Assembly (NCBI RefSeq): GCF_030732845.1
Contig: NZ_JASHKA010000028.1
Span: 1 to 64,000 of the forward strand
From: Roseibium sp. MMSF_3544
GTDB lineage: Bacteria > Pseudomonadota > Alphaproteobacteria > Rhizobiales > Stappiaceae
Length of the DNA stretch: 64,000 bases
Reading direction: 5' to 3'
Part shown: positions 60,195-64,000 of the stretch, piece by piece
Layout: each line of letters opens with the position of its first letter
Numbering within the stretch: position 1 is the stretch's first letter
Notes under the pieces: model-generated
What the model was told of the DNA's origin: nothing
Seen by the model: the letters and a program-made list of their open reading frames with translations, nothing else
Database searches by the model: none
Position numbers and translations under genes: made by a program

Positions 60195-61451
60195 TCAGTA
60201 AGACGACTTGCACTCAGGCGTCTCACGGCTTGGGAGGCCGATCTTTGCAAAGACTTCGGGATCGATACCGAGCGTCTGCGGCACGTTTTCCTTGATCGCA
60301 ACCAGTTTGGTCACGAGCGTGCCATCATCCTGCTCGGCAACCTCGGACACGAAATTCGCGCCGACAGCCTGACGGTTGCCGTCAAGCGTGATCTTGCCGT
60401 TCGGGGCATCGAGTTCCAGGTTGGCGAGGCAGCTGCGGAACTTTGCATGACCGTCAGACAGGTCGCCGCCGACCTCATCGAGGCAGGTCATCGCGGCGGT
60501 CGTCGCATTGTAGTACCCCGTTGCCAGAAGCGACGGGCTCGGGAAACGCTGATCCGGCGGGAATGCGTCCTGGTAGGCCTTCACGTAGGTTTTCCAGTTT
60601 TCGTCATCCCAGGTGTCCGCCTGGGGCCCTGCCGAAGGCGTTCCAATAAGTGCGTTTTTGGCGTCACCTTTGGAGTTCAGGACGGTGCCGTCAACCATGA
60701 TGGAACCGCCAATCAGATTGGCATCGCCACCGGCCTGCTGATACTGGTTCAGGAAGTTGACGGCATCACCGCCGCCAAGGCCGAGATAGATCGCATCAAC
60801 GTCGTCCGGAAGCGAGGCGATGATCGAGCCGAAGTCCTTGGTTCCGAGCGGAACCCAGAAACGTTCGGTGATCTCACCACCGGCCTGGCAGTACTCAAGG
60901 GCAAAACCGAACACCTGCGTGTAGATGAAGGAATAGTCCTCACCGATCGTCGCAACGGTTTCCCAACCCTTTTCGTTGAAGACGTAGTCTCCAAGACCCG
61001 CGGACCATTGCGCACCATCCGTGTTGAAACGGAAGAAATTGTCAGACGGCGTCACGTAGGTCGTTTCCTGCGCGCCGGAGATCCCATTCAGAAAAGTGAC
61101 CTGTGGCTGTGTCTTGGAATAGTCCCTGATCGCAATACCCTCGGAGCCCGAGAGCGGACCGATCACAAGGTCGACCTTGTCCTGCTCAACCAACTTGCGC
61201 GCGCCGCGCACCGCGCTGTCAGGCGATGCATCCGTGGATTGGATGATCAGTTCGATGTCACGGCCGCCGGCCTTCGGGCCCCGCACAGCCATTGCCGTTC
61301 TGAGGCCACGGACACCGTCCTCGCCGAGAACCGTGTATGTGCCTTCAAGCGTCGCAAGGACGCCCACTTTCAGGGGACCATCCGCCGCAAATGCTGCGCC
61401 GGTCGACAGAAATGCAGCCGCGGAGACAGCGGCCAGGAGATGCTTCTTCAT
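60195..61451 (-). CDS. Branched-chain amino acid/amide-type ABC transporter substrate-binding protein
   Basis: A 418-residue periplasmic binding protein (Peripla_BP_6 family). Start ATG 61451 follows GGGAGGAACGG; the signal peptide ends near residue 23 (GAAFA). The mature N-terminus PLKVGVLATLEGTYTVLGEDGVRGLRTAM and the PSDNFFRFNTDGAQWSAGLGDYV segment are typical of aromatic- or amide-binding LivJ relatives. It is the first gene of the leftward cluster, separated from its probable permeases by the two dehydrogenase genes and the AraC regulator. Confidence 0.9.
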   Translation of the reverse strand: MKKHLLAAVSAAAFLSTGAAFAADGPLKVGVLATLEGTYTVLGEDGVRGLRTAMAVRGPKAGGRDIELIIQSTDASPDSAVRGARKLVEQDKVDLVIGPLSGSEGIAIRDYSKTQPQVTFLNGISGAQETTYVTPSDNFFRFNTDGAQWSAGLGDYVFNEKGWETVATIGEDYSFIYTQVFGFALEYCQAGGEITERFWVPLGTKDFGSIIASLPDDVDAIYLGLGGGDAVNFLNQYQQAGGDANLIGGSIMVDGTVLNSKGDAKNALIGTPSAGPQADTWDDENWKTYVKAYQDAFPPDQRFPSPSLLATGYYNATTAAMTCLDEVGGDLSDGHAKFRSCLANLELDAPNGKITLDGNRQAVGANFVSEVAEQDDGTLVTKLVAIKENVPQTLGIDPEVFAKIGLPSRETPECKSSY

Positions 61452-61484
61452 CCGTTCCTCCCAACGAATACTCAGCCGCTTGTG

Positions 61485-61513
61485 ATCGCATGCGAGGCCG
61501 GAATTGGTGTCAA
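61485..61513 (-). promoter_or_regulatory. Candidate promoter with overlapping palindrome
   Basis: On the minus strand TTGACA (61508-61513) is 17 bases from TGCGAT (61485-61490), a good -35 with a weak -10. The perfect palindrome TCGCATGCGA (61486-61495) overlaps the -10, as an activator- or repressor-controlled promoter would. Confidence 0.35.
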
Positions 61514-61789
61514 TTTCGACCGCCAATTGCGTCTACGGCAATGCGCCTAGGATGCGTCAGGGAGAGACTTCCAACTATCTCGGAGAGTGCGGGTGATATA
61601 ACGCACAGTCTGTTTTTGCGAATGATTGGCGGCACGAAATCCGGTCAGCAGCTGCCTGGGCTGACAAATTCCGGGCCTGACGTTTCAAAGCCAATACGCT
61701 CACTGCAAACACCTGTGCCGCACGCGGTTCAGACGACTCGCCGGGATCCTGGCAGCGCAAGAACAGAGATCTGATGTGAGGAATTTCGT

Positions 61790-61820
61790 GTCCTGGGCCA
61801 ACCAAAGAGTGGTCCAGGAC
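61790..61820 (-). terminator. Weak hairpin downstream of fmdB
   Basis: GTCCTGG (61790-61796) and CCAGGAC (61814-61820) can pair with a partly paired interior. There is no T tract, so termination is uncertain. Confidence 0.3.
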
Positions 61821-61831
61821 CAAGGCCTGTG

Positions 61832-62155
61832 TCAGCGCGACAGCATCCACGGACGCGCGGCGGCAGACTGTTTGGTGCCATCCGGCCGATGGATTGTGTT
61901 CCGTCCACCTATTCGCCCTTTGGACATGCCTGGACCATGTGAGGACAGACGTTTGGGGCTGTCTGCGGCACGTTCATTTGTCGCGTGCGCAACACGTCTC
62001 TCGCTGGAAAGCCCCGACACGTTTGGCGCTGTAAGCATTGCTCGTGGCGACACGCTGCCACAAACCGGGCAGGCACAAGGGGACGCATAGTCGGCGAGGG
62101 GACGCACGGCCTCGAACGGGCCGTGCTCATTGCAGATGTATTCGTAGACCGGCAT
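61832..62155 (-). CDS. fmdB: FmdB-family zinc-ribbon protein
   Basis: A 107-residue protein starting MPVYEYICNEHGPFEAVRPL, the invariant FmdB N-terminus. The ribbon has C8 and H11 (CNEH instead of the usual CxxC) and CPVCG further on, so one Cys is replaced by His. The C-terminal 60 residues are polar and disordered. It starts 8 bases after the formamidase stop, as in fmdAB loci; FmdB is thought to regulate or assist the amidase system. Confidence 0.85.
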   Translation of the reverse strand: MPVYEYICNEHGPFEAVRPLADYASPCACPVCGSVSPRAMLTAPNVSGLSSERRVAHATNERAADSPKRLSSHGPGMSKGRIGGRNTIHRPDGTKQSAAARPWMLSR

Positions 62156-62162
62156 GGCTGTC

Positions 62163-63392
62163 TCAAAGATCCGGTGCAACAGGGACATTGACAGATCCGT
62201 CGAGATACTTTGTTGGACCGTCTGGACCGGGCATAAGATCCCCTTCAAAGATATCCGTCGGGAGCCACAAGGTTGCACAGGCATTCGGATAGTCGACGAT
62301 ACCGGAGACATGACCCTGGACGGGCGCTGTTCCGAGGATGGCCAGGGCCTGCTCACGCGAATAACCGAACTTGGTCATGTATTCGATCGCGTTCAGGCAG
62401 GCTTGACGATAGGCCTCCGTCATATCGATGTAATGCTGCTTGCCTTCGCTATCGACCGAAATGCCTTCGAAGATGATGTAGTCGTCATATTTGGGAGTCG
62501 TCACCGACGGCTTGAACATCGGGTTTTTCACGCCGTATTTGGACATCCCGTCCTTGATCAGGCTGACCTTGACGTGGAGCCAACTCGCCATCTCGATCCC
62601 GCCGCAGAAGGTGATTTCACCATCTCCTTGTGAGAAGTGCGTGTCGCCCATGGACAGACCGCCACCTTCTACATAGACGGGGAAGTAACAGACCGAGCCT
62701 CGGCTCAGATCCTTGATGTCACAGTTGCCGCCGTTTTCGCGCGGGGGCAATGTCCGGGCCGCCTCGGCTGCAGCTTCCTCGCGGGCCGCTCCAACCATCT
62801 TGCCCATGTGGGCTGCCTGGGTGTTGGGAAGCTCTGCAAGAGCCGGATTGCGGCCGGGCGCCGTTTCGAACAGTGCCTTTTCCCGTGCGTTCCACATGTT
62901 CAGCATTTCCCGGCTCGGCAGGCAGCCGATAAGACCCGGATGGATGAGGCCTGCAAACCGCACCCCTGGCACATGGCGTGACGTTGTGAACATGCCTTTG
63001 AAGTCCCAGATCGACTTTTGTGCGTCGGGGAACTGTTCGGTCAGAAAACCACCGCCATTGTTTTTTGAAAAGACACCGTTAAAGCCCCACAGGCTTCTGT
63101 TCAGCGGACCGACATCAAGCAACTCGACGACCATGAGATCGCCCGGCTGCGCACCCTTTACCCCTATCGGGCCAGAAAGATAGTGGACCTGCGGAAGTTC
63201 AACATCGCGCACGTCTGATGCGTCGTCATTGTTTTTGATCTGGCTGCCAGTCCAGTCATAGGCTTCGACGATGAAGTCGTCACCCGGTTCGACCCATTCC
63301 ACGATCGGGATGTCCGGGTGCCAGCGATTGTGGATTTTCTCATTGGTGTGAGGGCTCGCCTCCAGATCCACCTTGATCAGCGTTTCAGTCAT
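62163..63392 (-). CDS. fmdA: Formamidase/acetamidase family enzyme
   Basis: A 409-residue protein with the typical start (ETLIKVDLEASPHTNEKIHNRWHPDIP) and PGDLMVVELLDVGPL. The QGDGEITFCGGIEMAS segment carries a motif of this family. It hydrolyses formamide or other short amides to the acid and ammonium in the cytoplasm. Length and sequence match FmdA. The upstream UrtE/FmdF-like ATPase indicates coupled amide import. Confidence 0.93.
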   Translation of the reverse strand: MTETLIKVDLEASPHTNEKIHNRWHPDIPIVEWVEPGDDFIVEAYDWTGSQIKNNDDASDVRDVELPQVHYLSGPIGVKGAQPGDLMVVELLDVGPLNRSLWGFNGVFSKNNGGGFLTEQFPDAQKSIWDFKGMFTTSRHVPGVRFAGLIHPGLIGCLPSREMLNMWNAREKALFETAPGRNPALAELPNTQAAHMGKMVGAAREEAAAEAARTLPPRENGGNCDIKDLSRGSVCYFPVYVEGGGLSMGDTHFSQGDGEITFCGGIEMASWLHVKVSLIKDGMSKYGVKNPMFKPSVTTPKYDDYIIFEGISVDSEGKQHYIDMTEAYRQACLNAIEYMTKFGYSREQALAILGTAPVQGHVSGIVDYPNACATLWLPTDIFEGDLMPGPDGPTKYLDGSVNVPVAPDL

Positions 63393-63433
63393 GTTGGACT
63401 CCTTCCTTGGTTAAGCTTGAGCGTTCCCAGTCG

Positions 63434-64000
63434 TCAGACCGAGAGGAATGCGGCGACCTTTTCCTCGTCGACGCCATCCCGCGGTTCGTCGTGAACCAGG
63501 CGTCCGTTTTCCAGAACCAGGACGCGGTCTGCGACATCGAGGGCGAAAGACAGCACCTGCTCGGACACGACGATCGAAAGGTCGCGTTCGTCGCGGATGC
63601 GCCGCAGGACACGGGCCATTTCGCGGATGATCGAGGGCTGGATCCCTTCCGTTGGTTCGTCCAGAAGAAGCACTTTCGGATTCGTTGCCAGCGCGCGCGC
63701 GATCGCGAGTTGCTGCTGCTGGCCACCGGAGAGGTTGCCGCCACGCCGGCCCTTCATGTCCAGGAGCACAGGAAACAGTTCGTAGATGTCTCCCGGCACT
63801 TTGCTGCGGCCAGAGATCGAAAGGCCTGTCTCGATGTTTTCCTGCACGGTCATCGTGGGAAAAATCATTCTTCCCTGCGGCACATAGGCGATGCCGTTCG
63901 CAACCCGCTCGTAGCTCTTCATGGCCGTGATATCGATGCCGTCGACCGCCACGGCACCTTCCATGGTCGGGACAATGCCCATCAGGGACTTCATGAGCGT
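63434..64000 (-). CDS. urtE: Urea/short-chain-amide ABC transporter ATPase UrtE-like (5' end outside window)
   Basis: About 188 C-terminal residues of a LivF/UrtE-type ATPase are visible; the frame continues past the right edge, so Walker A is not seen. The visible part has LMKSLMGIVP, IAYVPQGRMIFPTMTVQENIETGL, signature LSGGQQQQLAIARAL, Walker B VLLLDEPTEGIQPSII and the terminal FLSV typical of UrtE. Its position 41 bases before the formamidase gene matches the FmdF component of amide uptake systems. Confidence 0.9.
   Translation of the reverse strand, partial: TLMKSLMGIVPTMEGAVAVDGIDITAMKSYERVANGIAYVPQGRMIFPTMTVQENIETGLSISGRSKVPGDIYELFPVLLDMKGRRGGNLSGGQQQQLAIARALATNPKVLLLDEPTEGIQPSIIREMARVLRRIRDERDLSIVVSEQVLSFALDVADRVLVLENGRLVHDEPRDGVDEEKVAAFLSV

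Larger units (their letters stand above)
61452..61831 (-). other. 380-base intergenic region with promoter of the leftward cluster
   Basis: No credible gene was found. Near the binding-protein gene it holds the promoter-like elements at 61485-61513; near fmdB it has a weak hairpin (61790-61820). The central part has no visible repeats or structure. Confidence 0.5.

Overview
The window is GC-rich, densely coded alphaproteobacterial chromosome. It carries tripartite TRAP and Liv-type uptake systems, a ChvE/Ggu sugar system with a GbpR-like LysR regulator, a CtrA-type site, a Cox-like molybdenum hydroxylase with MoxR/CoxE helpers, and long chains of genes joined by ATGA overlaps. The repertoire fits a marine or host-associated Hyphomicrobiales/Rhodobacterales bacterium such as Roseibium/Labrenzia; this placement is inference from gene content only. 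I saw no tRNA, rRNA, insertion sequence, prophage or CRISPR array.

Layout. (1) 1-8.7 kb is a surface-adhesion module. It holds the 5' end of a giant RTX-type adhesin, a divergent LapG-like periplasmic cysteine protease, and a type I secretion operon (tolC, ABC exporter, HlyD adaptor, and a ribbon-helix-helix/PAS-like protein). (2) 8.9-13.2 kb encodes envelope enzymes: an L,D-transpeptidase, a secreted subtilase, and a convergent protein with two trypsin domains, a PDZ domain and TPR-like repeats. (3) 13.3-22 kb is a LysR regulator divergent from chvE-gguA-gguB-gguC and two enzymes of non-phosphorylative L-arabinose/D-galactose oxidation (IlvD/Edd-type aldonate dehydratase, Gfo/Idh/MocA sugar 1-dehydrogenase). 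(4) 22-35.1 kb is a divergent catabolic region around a GntR/UTRA regulator. Leftward run a tautomerase-NTF2 fusion, HyuB, HyuA, a cysteine-less isochorismatase-fold protein, an isocitrate-lyase/PEP-mutase-family lyase and a flavoprotein. Rightward run LeuC/LeuD-type dehydratase subunits and a DctPQM TRAP transporter. The hydratase plus C-C lyase pair resembles the dimethylmaleate hydratase/dimethylmalate lyase logic of nicotinate fermentation.

(5) 35.2-61.5 kb is about 26 kb transcribed entirely leftward. In transcription order it has a Liv-type binding protein, a degenerate Fe-ADH homologue, an aldehyde dehydrogenase, an AraC regulator, LivH, LivM, LivG, and a LivF fused to a UPF0261 (Tm-1-like) domain. 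A PF09370 TIM-barrel protein and a giant flotillin-like protein with a 605-residue unbroken hendecad coiled coil follow. Next come two SRPBCC proteins around a secreted NTF2-like protein and a molybdenum hydroxylase whose large subunit is split into two genes. The run ends with MoxR and CoxE, an amidohydrolase, a metallo-beta-lactamase-fold lactonase, an SMP-30/cysteine-hydrolase fusion (Cys replaced by Ser), and an SDR. This is the best candidate for an undescribed system: a membrane-scaffolded molybdenum hydroxylase pathway with its own uptake system and an unknown substrate. (6) 61.8-64 kb has the start of a formamide/short-chain-amide system (fmdB, fmdA, UrtE-like ATPase running off the window).

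Starts were chosen from visible Shine-Dalgarno sequences, overlaps and family N-termini. Several reading frames extend further upstream than the start given.
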